From Paenibacillus senegalimassiliensis (GTDB taxonomy: Bacteria; Bacillota; Bacilli; Paenibacillales; Paenibacillaceae): 64,000 bases of DNA. The stretch is taken from positions 1,426,001-1,490,000 of the forward strand of contig NZ_LN909046.1 in assembly GCF_001486585.1 (NCBI RefSeq). The letters are read 5' to 3'. The notes beneath the pieces were generated by a model. The model was not told the origin of the DNA and searched no databases. It was given only the letters and a program-made list of their open reading frames with translations. Made by a program: the position numbers and the translations under genes. This document shows, one piece after another, positions 53,000 through 60,860 of this stretch (its first letter is position 1; every line of letters starts with the position of its first letter).

Positions 53000-53269
53000 T
53001 TATTTACATACTTTCTCTAATATTTTTTTACTTATCTCTAAACATCTTTCTTCCGTCTCTTGAAATTGATTCCCTAAGTATTCTGTTAAGATCTTATATA
53101 TGTATTTTCCAAACTCCTTTTCATTTAGACTTTCATTTGATTGTATATATAGGGTTAACTTTTTAATTTCTGAATCATACTCGTCTTGTGGACAATGTAT
53201 AGCAAGGAGTTCTGCCGGATCCCACTGATCTATGATTGTCTTTATCGAAGTAAATGTTTTTGGTTTCAT
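53000..53269 (-). CDS. DUF1871-like cassette protein
   Basis: 89 residues. TIIDQWDPAELLAIHCPQDEYDSEIKKLTLYIQSNESLNEKEFGKYIYKILTEYLG matches the pattern of DUF1871 proteins (W-D-P...P-x-DEYD). It is helical and soluble, function unknown. AGGAAAAAAGAG precedes the ATG. It fills the S11-S12 cassette. Confidence 0.78.
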   Translation of the reverse strand: MKPKTFTSIKTIIDQWDPAELLAIHCPQDEYDSEIKKLTLYIQSNESLNEKEFGKYIYKILTEYLGNQFQETEERCLEISKKILEKVCK

Positions 53270-53320
53270 CTCTTTTTTCCTTCTGTTTTATATATTATTG
53301 ATCTTTTCCAATCTTTCACA

Positions 53321-53410
53321 TAACGTTCCCGTATTCACGACTCGACGTATGTCGAGTGTCCAGCGAATGCCGGATCAAGGGCGTATGCCCGCAGCGTGAA
53401 TATTATGTTA
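53321..53410 (-). repeat. Cassette site S12
   Basis: 90 bp. ACTCGAC-GTAT-GTCGAGT, TCCAGC/GCCGGA (one mismatch) and GGGC-GTAT-GCCC hairpins with TAAC/GTTA cores. GTTAGGTG pairs with CACCTAAC at S13. Confidence 0.93.
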
Positions 53411-53437
53411 GGTGGAGTCATGTTCATCTTCGAATTG

Positions 53438-53950
53438 CTAAAAAACTTGTATGGATCTTAAACACTCTTCATCTTCTTTATACGTACAAATCTGATTCGT
53501 ATCCAAGCCATTACAAATAGAAAAGTACCCTTTCGAGGTAGCAAACCCTATACCGTTTAAAATCCAATTTGAAGCTCGTTGTCCGACCTCTTCTGAAATT
53601 GATTTACTTGCTATTAATGTGGATTCCAATCGTTGTTCAATAATCTCGATTCCGACAATCTCTGCTTGTCTAAATCCCAGAAGTTCTTTCCGATCCTTAC
53701 GCCATTCATATTCAAATTTTCCGTACTCTTCAAAATCATATTTTTCTAGTTCTTGTGTTCTGTCAATTGAATTCATGGACAAAGCCAATTCTTCTAACTT
53801 GTAATTACAAACTTCTAACTGACACGAAGTCAATTCTAAAAGGATTGGAGAATCTTCATTCCACTCTTCATCAACTTTGTTCCACATTGAATACACATTT
53901 ATAATTTTCTGTGTTCTCAGCTTCTTTAGCTGAGAATCAAAATTTTCCAC
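53438..53950 (-). CDS. Cassette protein of unknown function
   Basis: 170 residues, apparent GTG start with a poor ribosome site, so the start is uncertain. CQLEVCNYKLEELALSMNSIDRTQELEKYDFEEYGKFEYEWRKDRKELLGFR is followed by VGIEIIEQRLESTLIASKSISEEVGQRASNWILNGIGF. It is probably a soluble alpha/beta protein. No family is recognised. It fills the S12-S13 cassette. Confidence 0.68.
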   Translation of the reverse strand: MENFDSQLKKLRTQKIINVYSMWNKVDEEWNEDSPILLELTSCQLEVCNYKLEELALSMNSIDRTQELEKYDFEEYGKFEYEWRKDRKELLGFRQAEIVGIEIIEQRLESTLIASKSISEEVGQRASNWILNGIGFATSKGYFSICNGLDTNQICTYKEDEECLRSIQVF

Positions 53951-54035
53951 AATTTCAATACTACTATAACATCACGGTTCATAGTTTTTGATTCCAAATT
54001 TCATAGTTTGTTCTCCCGCTTTACATGATTTCACC

Positions 54036-54125
54036 TAACGTTTCTGTATTCACGACCCGGCGCATGTCGGGTGTCCGGCGACTGCCGGATCAAGGGAGTA
54101 TGCACGCAGCGTGAATATATTGTTA
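54036..54125 (-). repeat. Cassette site S13
   Basis: 90 bp. CCCGGC-GCAT-GTCGGG, TCCGGC-GACT-GCCGGA and a degenerate third hairpin. GTTAGACGA pairs with TCGTCTAAC at S14. Confidence 0.93.
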
Positions 54126-54137
54126 GACGATGTCCGT

Positions 54138-54770
54138 TCAATTCTCGCCTATCTTGATCTGTCTTTTAAATAAAATACCGATTTGTTTTATTATATTTGA
54201 ATATTCTTCTCTATACTTGTTGTTTATTTCTATTGTGTCTCTAATAGTCTTTTCATCTCTAGGGCTATAGGTAGAATGATTTCTTAAATCAATGAGTTTT
54301 TCTTTGCCAATTTTATAACTAGAAAACTTATCTAACAATTCAGATAATCGTTCATAATGCTTATCCTCAATTAGTAGTATGCTTTTTTCTAATATTATTG
54401 TTGTTTCACTTAGCTGCTTTGAAAAATCTTGAAGGTTAGCTTCCATGGCTTTTTCCCAAAGCTTGTCTGCAACTATCTTTAAATCGTACAATGATCTATA
54501 CAAATCGTTATACAACTTAAATTGATGTTCTGTATATCGAGCAAATAATATTTTGTCTTTTTCATAATCTCTTTTTTTTGCTTCTAAATCATTTATGTAA
54601 CTAGCTTTCAATTTTTCAAGCTCTGCTTGATAATTCTTTCTATCTTTTTCTTGAATATGAGTAGCCCAAATTCTTCCTAGCCAACTTGAAATGGCTATGA
54701 TAATTGCTCCAGCACCACCTACAGAGAGAACTGCCGCAACGATAACATTCCATGCTTCTTGAAGATCCAT
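54138..54770 (-). CDS. Membrane-anchored coiled-coil cassette protein
   Basis: About 210 residues from ATG 54770 (MDLQEAWNVIVAAVLSVGG), with AGAGGTAT upstream; the longer open frame runs into site S14. A single transmembrane helix (about 8-30) is followed by a coiled coil (about 37-75, EKDRKNYQAELEKLKASY) and a helical domain of about 130 residues. The layout resembles the 50961 cassette protein. No family is recognised. It sits close to the integrase end, so it may be a recent arrival. Confidence 0.78.
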   Translation of the reverse strand: MDLQEAWNVIVAAVLSVGGAGAIIIAISSWLGRIWATHIQEKDRKNYQAELEKLKASYINDLEAKKRDYEKDKILFARYTEHQFKLYNDLYRSLYDLKIVADKLWEKAMEANLQDFSKQLSETTIILEKSILLIEDKHYERLSELLDKFSSYKIGKEKLIDLRNHSTYSPRDEKTIRDTIEINNKYREEYSNIIKQIGILFKRQIKIGEN

Positions 54771-54802
54771 TTTTATACCTCTTTCTTCTATAGGATTTCG
54801 TC

Positions 54803-54894
54803 TAACGTTCCCGTATTCACGACCCGGCGTATACCGGTTGTCCGACGAACGTCGGACCCAGGGCCGCACGGCCCGCAGCGTGAATAATATGTTA
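54803..54894 (-). repeat. Cassette site S14
   Basis: 92 bp. CCCGGC-GTAT-ACCGGT-type first hairpin, GTCCGAC-GAAC-GTCGGAC and GGGCCG-CA-CGGCCC. GTTAGTTGA pairs with TCAACTAAC at 55557-55565. Confidence 0.93.
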
Positions 54895-54901
54895 GTTGAT
54901 G

Positions 54902-55525
54902 CTACTGCACTAAATTTATAATTTCTTCAAACAAAGCCTCTATGTCTTCTCTTTCTAGATAATTGATAGACGAAATTTTTCTGCCTACTCCATTTAAAGA
55001 TGTTCCTGTTATAAATCCTTTATACTGATCTGTAATCCAAAAGCGATCATGAAACTTCTCACTATATTTAATGTCTAAGTTCATTCCTAGTCCTCTGATT
55101 CTTCCAATAAAAATACTTTCTAAACTTCGATTTCTTCTGTTTGATGTAATCACTTTTACAATTCTAGCTTTACTTTTTTCGACGATTTTTAGAATCATCT
55201 CTAAATAATCTTCATTATAATTAGGAGGGAAGAAGTACGAATCAATGACAATTAATTCGTTTTGTTCAGATTCTATGTTTATTAAATAATCCGAAAATTT
55301 ATTTATTTTTTCTTCTTGATTCATGTTCATCCATAGAATTTCTTCTAAAACAATCTCAAAGTTTTGTTGTTTAACATATGACTCTATTTCTTGGTGTGTA
55401 GGACCTAAATAGATTCCTAATGAAAGACCAGCAGTTTCGTATAATTCTTTGCTAAACTTAGACATAATACATCCAATGTCTTCTTGCTTACCTTTATATT
55501 TATCTTCCAATAAAATGTAATACAT
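54902..55525 (-). CDS. PLD-like-domain cassette protein (tentative)
   Basis: About 207 residues from ATG 55525 (MYYILLEDKYKGKQEDIG), with AAGGAGG upstream. The C-terminal segment EKFHDRFWITDQYKGFITGTSLNGVGRKISSINYLEREDIEALFEEI resembles single-motif phospholipase-D-like domains seen in some bacterial conflict proteins (HDRFW followed by G-TSLNG). The N-terminal half is unrecognised. It is the cassette next to the recombinase, so it is the most recently acquired under an integron model. Catalytic activity is uncertain. Confidence 0.72.
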   Translation of the reverse strand: MYYILLEDKYKGKQEDIGCIMSKFSKELYETAGLSLGIYLGPTHQEIESYVKQQNFEIVLEEILWMNMNQEEKINKFSDYLINIESEQNELIVIDSYFFPPNYNEDYLEMILKIVEKSKARIVKVITSNRRNRSLESIFIGRIRGLGMNLDIKYSEKFHDRFWITDQYKGFITGTSLNGVGRKISSINYLEREDIEALFEEIINLVQ

Positions 55526-55561
55526 ATTTTCCTCCTTCAAATTATATAAAGTAGTTTCAAC

Positions 55562-55669
55562 TAACGTCTTTTATCTGAATTTCGTATATATTCCACATAT
55601 CGGTAATTATCCGATCTTCTTCAAGTATAATCCATTTAGAGGAATTGACGAAGTATATTTTATCCAGTG
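55562..55669 (-). other. Candidate primary recombination site (attI-like) beside the recombinase
   Basis: TAAC at 55562 closes the last cassette, but the following sequence keeps no hairpin arms of the usual site (it continues GTCTTTTATCTGAATTTCG). A short ATCGG/CCGAT inverted repeat occurs at about 55597-55613. It therefore differs from the cassette sites while sharing their core, as attI does in integrons. The assignment is by analogy. Confidence 0.5.
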
Positions 55670-56813
55670 CTACTCTCCATCCTTCAGCTCCAGCCGATCA
55701 AGCGGGCTCTGAATACGCTGTATGTTTTTTGTGCTGACATGTGTATATCGTTGAGTGGTTCGAGCGCTCTGATGACCTAGCAGTTCCTTCATCAAATGAA
55801 CAAAAGAAAGGATGTTCATGGAGAATTTTAAAAATATAGCGGAGGTCGGTTCCGCCCTCAAGCAAATGAGTTGCAAATGAATGACGCAACGAGTGAACAC
55901 TTACCTTTTTAACTATTCCTCCCCGTCTTTTTGCATTTTCAAAAACCTTTTGGACAGTACGCTCCGTCACATGGCGCCCGGAACGTTGACCTGGAAATAA
56001 CCATTCTTCAGGTTGAGACTGAATCATATAAGCTTGCACCACACTCATAGCCGTTGGAGATAAGAGAGTCATTCGGTCCTTCATCCCCTTACCTTGCCGG
56101 ACACGCAAGGTCTGTCGTTCCGTATCCAAATCTGCGAGACGTAGCCGAACCACCTCGCTGACTCTTAGCCCCGAAGAATAAGTCAGGTATAAAACAGCTT
56201 GATGCTTGAGATTCGTTAGGCACGTTAGTAGCCGGATCACCTCATTTTCTGATAAAACATTGGGCAGGATATGCTGCTTCTTAGGGCGGATATACTGAAT
56301 TTCATTCATTGGCTTGTTTAATACGTATTTAGCATAGAAGCGAATTGCACTAATCGTCTGATTTACACTGGAATGAGAGATGTGCTTGGCTAATAAAGAC
56401 AAACAATATTTTTGAACGGCATCACTGCTGATCTCGGACGCATCAGGCGGGAGTGAGTCGATAAATCGCTTTACCTGACTGCAATAGGCTTTGATCGTCT
56501 TACTGCTATAGCCACGCTTTTTCAACTCTTCAATTAGAGCATTACGATAATCCATCTTTTGACTCCTTAAGTTTTTTTCAAATGCATTAAACCATTCAAA
56601 CTCCTTTACCAGCGCAGGCTCCAGCCAAATCAAATTTCTTGGAAAAATTTCCATAAATTAAAAGATGACTGACTCCTTGTACGGAATAATCCACAGCTTC
56701 TGATTCGGATCCCACCGTCTACCCTGAATTTTCCGAATGAACACAACATGCTCTGGGTTGTAAGGCAGCTTAAAACCTAGTGCATCCGCATTCAACTTTC
56801 TAATTTCTATCAT
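55670..56813 (-). pseudogene. XerC/IntI-type tyrosine recombinase, disrupted by a stop and a 43-nt net insertion
   Basis: Three pieces form one gene. Residues 1-51 (56813-56658, MIEIRKLNADALGFKLPYNP...GRRWDPNQKLWIIPY) end at an in-frame TAA. The main part (56654 down) has a SAM-like core-binding domain (RGYSSKTIKAYCSQVKRFI) and catalytic Arg (SGLRVSEV), Lys (GKGMKDR) and HSLRH. At about 55789-55834 extra sequence shifts the frame. LLGHQSARTTQRYTHVSTKNIQRIQSPLDRL, with the last catalytic His and the Tyr, is then in another frame to 55670. No IntI-type insertion precedes HSLRH. It runs in the same direction as the cassettes. Confidence 0.88.
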
Positions 56814-56954
56814 GATCATGACCTCTCTTCCTGCAAAATAGAATTATTTTTCTGCCTGGCTTCCTGAAATATTAATCATGACTACCCATCCATCGGGTTT
56901 TCTCTTGGGATATAACCGTGCTGCTAAAATGCGTCTAAAGACACTAGCCTAAAC

Positions 56955-56996
56955 AAAAAAGCGATCCCCTTTCCCTAATGGAAAAGAAAATCGCTT
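56955..56996 (-). terminator. Terminator between the core operon and the recombinase
   Basis: GCGAT...ATCGC closes an interrupted stem with inner CTTTTCC/GGAAAGG arms, followed on the minus strand by TTTTTTG. It insulates the recombinase and array from trmD transcription. Confidence 0.85.
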
Positions 56997-57126
56997 CCGA
57001 TGCTTTCGGATTCTGCTAAATACCGAACTTGCTCTTTTTATTGCACACGCTCCATGCCTATCCATCTAACTTCAAGTAGTCGTACTGTGCATTCCTGGTC
57101 TGCCGGGTGCTTGTATTTATTTCAGG

Positions 57127-57291
57127 CTAATGCCCTTGGCTATAGAAGCTAATAATGTCATCTACGGTCAGCAGTTGTTGGTCAGGCTCCCGAGCTTCCT
57201 TTTGCAGGCCCGCCCCGTCGCCTCCGTGCAACCCTTCGCCATCTGGCGTAATCTGCTTCTCGTTTGGTTCATACATGTGTTCCAAATCCAT
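57127..57291 (-). CDS. Small acidic protein of unknown function
   Basis: About 54 residues from ATG 57291 (MDLEHMYEPNEKQITPDGEG), with AAGGAGG nine bases upstream; a longer in-frame start at 57342 has no ribosome site. It is Glu/Gly-rich and polar, ending in LTVDDIISFYSQGH. No family is recognised. It follows trmD and ends before a strong terminator, so it may be the last gene of that operon. Confidence 0.6.
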   Translation of the reverse strand: MDLEHMYEPNEKQITPDGEGLHGGDGAGLQKEAREPDQQLLTVDDIISFYSQGH

Positions 57292-57408
57292 ATTTCGTTT
57301 CCTCCTTGCTGCCTTAAGATCATGCATTGTTTTATTACCCAACTTTGCATGATATGCAACAGCAAGCAGAATAATGACACTTATTTTCGCGGTCTCGGCG
57401 CTATAAGA

Positions 57409-58215
57409 TTAATCAGCTTCCCGCTGAAGTTCCTCCAGCCACTTCTGCTCCTTCGCAGAGAGCTCCACTCCCTCAAGCAGGTCGGGGCGCCGCTCCCAGG
57501 TGCGACGAAGTGCTTCCTTCCGTCGCCAATCGGCAACATTGGCGTGATGCCCGCTAAGCAGGATATCCGGAACCTGCCAGCCGCGAAAATCAACAGGCCG
57601 CGTATAATGCGGATATTCCAGCAACCCGGTGCTGAATGAATCCGTGACGGCGCTCATTTCATTACCTAGCACCCCCGGCAGCAGCCGGGCCACGCTATCA
57701 ATGACAACCATAGCCGGTAGTTCTCCACCCGTCAGTACATAATCGCCAATGGAGATCTCATCAGTCACCAGATGCTCACGAATCCGTTCATCATATCCCT
57801 CATAATGTCCGCAGATGAACACCAAATGCTCTTCCCGTGCCAGCTCCTCGGCTTTTTGCTGCGTGAAGGTCTCCCCCTGGGGACACATCAAAATAATGCG
57901 GGGCCGGTCCACAGACTCACCTGCTTCAACTCCCGCTTGACCTATAGATGTCTTTTCGCTTCCCTCTGCCGTACTCTGACTCTTCTCATCTAACAGGGCC
58001 TCCACAGCCCGGAAGATCGGCTCAGGCTTGAGCACCATGCCCCCACCGCCGCCATAAGGCGTATCATCCACCGTGCCGTGCTTGTTCCCGGCGTAATCGC
58101 GAAAATTGACTGCATTCAAGGAGATGATCCCCTTCTCCTGCGCTTTTCCAAGAATGCTACTGCCAAATACGCCGGCAAACATCTCGGGGAACAAGGTCAA
58201 TACATCCACCCGCAT
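57409..58215 (-). CDS. trmD: tRNA (guanine-N1)-methyltransferase TrmD
   Basis: 268 residues. The trefoil-knot SPOUT signature is clear: [48 protein letters not shown] and [22 protein letters not shown]. It makes m1G37 in tRNAs reading CUN, CCN and CGG, preventing +1 frameshifts. The central loop carries an insert ([22 protein letters not shown]). Its start nearly abuts the rimM stop. In Bacillus rplS would follow directly; here the island begins instead. Confidence 0.97.
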   Translation of the reverse strand: MRVDVLTLFPEMFAGVFGSSILGKAQEKGIISLNAVNFRDYAGNKHGTVDDTPYGGGGGMVLKPEPIFRAVEALLDEKSQSTAEGSEKTSIGQAGVEAGESVDRPRIILMCPQGETFTQQKAEELAREEHLVFICGHYEGYDERIREHLVTDEISIGDYVLTGGELPAMVVIDSVARLLPGVLGNEMSAVTDSFSTGLLEYPHYTRPVDFRGWQVPDILLSGHHANVADWRRKEALRRTWERRPDLLEGVELSAKEQKWLEELQREAD

Positions 58216-58216
58216 G

Positions 58217-58735
58217 TTACAGCAATCCTTCCATCACGTGAACCCGGACCAGCTTGTCCTTAATGCTAACGTCCAGAACCACATCATCAATGACTGGCAA
58301 CAGCAATTGCTTGCCTGACGGTAGCTTTACTACCCAGACATCATTGGCCCCTGGCCGCAAGATCTCTATAATTTCACCCAGATCCTCATTCTCGTCACTG
58401 ACAACCCGGCAACCTATAATTTCATGGAAATAATATTCATTCTCCGGCAGCTCGACGGTCTCGGACTTGGATACCTTCAGTTCATATCCCTTGTACTTCT
58501 CTACCTCGTTAATATTGGAAAATTCGGCAAATTGCACGATATACATTTGCTTATACGGCCGTGCTGACTGCACTACTACAGTAGACTGCTCCCCCGTCTC
58601 CGGGTGCACCATAATCAGACGCCGTTTAGGCGCGAACCGAACTTCCGGAAAATCCGTTTGCAATAACACCTTCAGCTCGCCACGAATCCCATGTGTATTT
58701 ACAATTTTGCCTACAGACAATAAAGAATCAGACAT
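58217..58735 (-). CDS. rimM: Ribosome maturation factor RimM
   Basis: About 172 residues from ATG 58735 ([22 protein letters not shown]), with GGGAGGG upstream. The N-terminal RimM domain ([17 protein letters not shown]) and the PRC-barrel ([36 protein letters not shown]) are both present. It assists maturation of the 30S head through S19. It overlaps nothing and lies two bases before trmD. Confidence 0.96.
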   Translation of the reverse strand: MSDSLLSVGKIVNTHGIRGELKVLLQTDFPEVRFAPKRRLIMVHPETGEQSTVVVQSARPYKQMYIVQFAEFSNINEVEKYKGYELKVSKSETVELPENEYYFHEIIGCRVVSDENEDLGEIIEILRPGANDVWVVKLPSGKQLLLPVIDDVVLDVSIKDKLVRVHVMEGLL

Positions 58736-58786
58736 AATACCCTCCCTAATCATGTAACCGTCATTTCATGTTTCAGCATGTACGAA

Positions 58787-58811
58787 AAAGGGCTAGGACA
58801 AACATCCTAAC
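58787..58811 (-). terminator. Terminator between khpA and rimM
   Basis: GGGTTAGGA and TCCTAGCCC arms around a six-base loop are followed by TTTTTC on the minus strand. Its arm resembles the long inverted repeat at 25672. Confidence 0.8.
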
Positions 58812-58849
58812 CCGCTTTCGTATATCTTTTTGAATGATCAAAAAGTTCT

Positions 58850-59080
58850 TTAAGATAGAATATCGACGGTCACCCGTTTATCCATCTTCACGGCTGCCGA
58901 TGCCACAACCGTGCGGAGCGCCTTGGCGATTCTTCCCTGCTTGCCAATGACCTTCCCTACATCATCAGGATGCACGGACAATTCATAGACAATCAGATGC
59001 TCCTTCTCCACGACCTCCACACGGACATCGTCCGGATGATCAACAAGAGCCTTCGCAATAACGCCGACTAATTGTTCCAT
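58850..59080 (-). CDS. khpA: KH-domain RNA-binding protein KhpA (YlqC)
   Basis: 76 residues, the standard length. KH motif: SVHPDDVGKVIGKQGRIAKALRTVVASAA, with the GKQG loop that contacts RNA. In other Gram-positives KhpA works with KhpB in RNA regulation and cell elongation (family knowledge). It lies between rpsP and rimM, as in B. subtilis. Confidence 0.95.
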   Translation of the reverse strand: MEQLVGVIAKALVDHPDDVRVEVVEKEHLIVYELSVHPDDVGKVIGKQGRIAKALRTVVASAAVKMDKRVTVDILS

Positions 59081-59102
59081 ATACGACCCTCCGAATCAGC
59101 AA

Positions 59103-59375
59103 TTATTTCTGCTGTCTAAGCTCATGGAATTTCTTCATCACGCCTGCATTGCTAAGCAAGTTGCGAACGGTATCAGATGCTTGCGCACCATCTTGAAGCC
59201 ACTTCAATGCTTTATCTTCATCGATGTTCACTACTGCTGGTTGTGCAACCGGGTTATAGTAACCAATCTCCTCGATAAAACGGCCGTCACGCGGGGAACG
59301 GGAATCCGATACCACGATACGGTAGAAAGGAGCTTTATGAGCACCAATACGTTTCAAACGAATACGAACTGCCAC
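59103..59375 (-). CDS. rpsP: 30S ribosomal protein S16
   Basis: 90 residues from a GTG at 59375 ([19 protein letters not shown]), preceded by AAAGGAGGT; the upstream 11 codons are not used. [25 protein letters not shown] and [30 protein letters not shown] are family motifs. S16 stabilises 16S rRNA folding. It lies between ffh and khpA. Confidence 0.97.
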   Translation of the reverse strand: MAVRIRLKRIGAHKAPFYRIVVSDSRSPRDGRFIEEIGYYNPVAQPAVVNIDEDKALKWLQDGAQASDTVRNLLSNAGVMKKFHELRQQK

Positions 59376-59436
59376 GAAATTCACCTCCTTTAAAGAATTC
59401 ACTTTCATGTATAATTACATTTCCCTTCACAAGCCT

Positions 59437-60816
59437 TTACCGGAAAGGAAACCTCATACCCTTGCCACCAGCTTTGCCAAGCTGCTTCATCATTTTGTTC
59501 CCCTTGCCCTTGGGCCCCATCATACTGGAGAACTGCTTCATCATCCGCCGCATCTCGTCAAACTGCTTGATCAGGCGATTGACGTCCGCCAATACCGTTC
59601 CACTGCCAGCAGCAATACGTTTACGACGGCTATGATTAATCATATCAGGATTTTGCTTCTCTTCCTTGGTCATGGAATGCACAATCGCCTCTACTCGGCC
59701 CATCTGCTTCTCATCGACCTTGACATCCTTCATCTGCTTCATGTTGCCCATGCCCGGGATCATATCCATGATCTGATCAATCGGGCCAAGCTTCTTGACC
59801 TGCTCCATCTGCTCCAGGAAATCGTCGAACGTAAATTCCGCGTTACGCATCTTCCGTTCCATTTTCTTGGCTTTATCCGCATCAATGCCGGCTTGAGCCT
59901 TCTCAATCAGAGACAGCATGTCACCCATACCAAGAATCCGCGAAGCCATACGTTCCGGATGGAACGGCTCCAGGGCATCCATCTTCTCACCCAAAGCGAC
60001 GAACTTAATCGGACAGCCAGTCACCGCTTTAACGGATAAGGCCGCACCACCACGAGTATCGCCATCCAGCTTGGTCAAGACTACCCCGCTAAGACTAAGC
60101 TGTTGATTGAAGCTCTCTGCCACATTAACCGCATCTTGCCCTGTCATGGCATCGACCACGAGCAACACTTCGTCCGGCTGAGTAATCTCATGAATTTGCC
60201 GTAGCTCCTCCATCAATTCCTCATCGATATGCAGACGACCAGCGGTATCAATCAGCAAGTAATCATTGCCGTTGTCCTTGGCGTGCTGCAACGCCTGACG
60301 TGCAATCTCTACCGGACTGTTACCTTCCGGCAATGCGAAGACCGGTACCTTGATCTGTTCACCTAGTACCTGCAACTGCTTGATAGCAGCCGGACGGTAA
60401 ATATCTCCCGCTACCAGCAGGGGACGATGGTTGTCCTTAAGCAATAGCTTGGCCAGCTTGGCAGAGGTCGTCGTCTTACCGGCACCCTGCAAGCCCGCCA
60501 TCATAATCACTGTCGGTGGACGATTGCTGCGAGCCAGCTTGGCTTGGCTTCCTCCCATCAACTCCGTCAACTCTTTGTTGACGATATCGATGATTACCAT
60601 GCCTGGCGTGAAGCTATCCATCACTTCCTTGCCAACCGCCTTCTCCTTGACCTTGGCGATGAACTCCTTCACGACTTTAAAGTTGACGTCCGCTTCCAGC
60701 AAGGCCAGGCGCACTTCGCGCATCGCTGCATTTACATCATCTTCGGATACCTTCCCTTTGCCCCGCAGCTTGCTGAACACGTTTTGCAATCGGCTTGTCA
60801 AACCTTCGAATGCCAT
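59437..60816 (-). CDS. ffh: Signal recognition particle protein Ffh
   Basis: 459 residues. The N and G domains carry GLQGAGKTTTSAKLA, DTAGRLHIDEELMEEL and LTKLDGDTRGGAALS. The C-terminal M domain is Met-rich (MKQMKDVKVDEKQMGRVEAIVHSM; MRRMMKQFSSMMGPKG) and binds SRP RNA and signal sequences. It pairs with FtsY, encoded upstream. It lies between ylxM and rpsP. GGAGGTGACG precedes the ATG. Confidence 0.98.
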   Translation of the reverse strand: MAFEGLTSRLQNVFSKLRGKGKVSEDDVNAAMREVRLALLEADVNFKVVKEFIAKVKEKAVGKEVMDSFTPGMVIIDIVNKELTELMGGSQAKLARSNRPPTVIMMAGLQGAGKTTTSAKLAKLLLKDNHRPLLVAGDIYRPAAIKQLQVLGEQIKVPVFALPEGNSPVEIARQALQHAKDNGNDYLLIDTAGRLHIDEELMEELRQIHEITQPDEVLLVVDAMTGQDAVNVAESFNQQLSLSGVVLTKLDGDTRGGAALSVKAVTGCPIKFVALGEKMDALEPFHPERMASRILGMGDMLSLIEKAQAGIDADKAKKMERKMRNAEFTFDDFLEQMEQVKKLGPIDQIMDMIPGMGNMKQMKDVKVDEKQMGRVEAIVHSMTKEEKQNPDMINHSRRKRIAAGSGTVLADVNRLIKQFDEMRRMMKQFSSMMGPKGKGNKMMKQLGKAGGKGMRFPFR

Positions 60817-60860
60817 ATATCGTCACCTCCATTCGTAACAATTCCGCTCATAACTCCATC

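Noticed and set aside
44935-55565. CRISPR array
   Set aside because: The repeats are 88-139 bp palindromes separated by 350-1000 bp of genes, not short repeats with uniform short spacers, and no cas gene is present.
44935-55565. Insertion sequences or MITEs causing the repeats
   Set aside because: No transposase and no target-site duplications are seen, and the repeats flank each gene in one orientation with cores that pair across the gene rather than across the repeat.
55670-56654. Functional recombinase using programmed frameshifting
   Set aside because: The change is a net 43-nt insertion plus a separate in-frame stop. No slippery site is apparent, so inactivation is simpler.
59407-60039. 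210-residue plus-strand frame opposite ffh
   Set aside because: It is a His/Leu-rich shadow frame of ffh.
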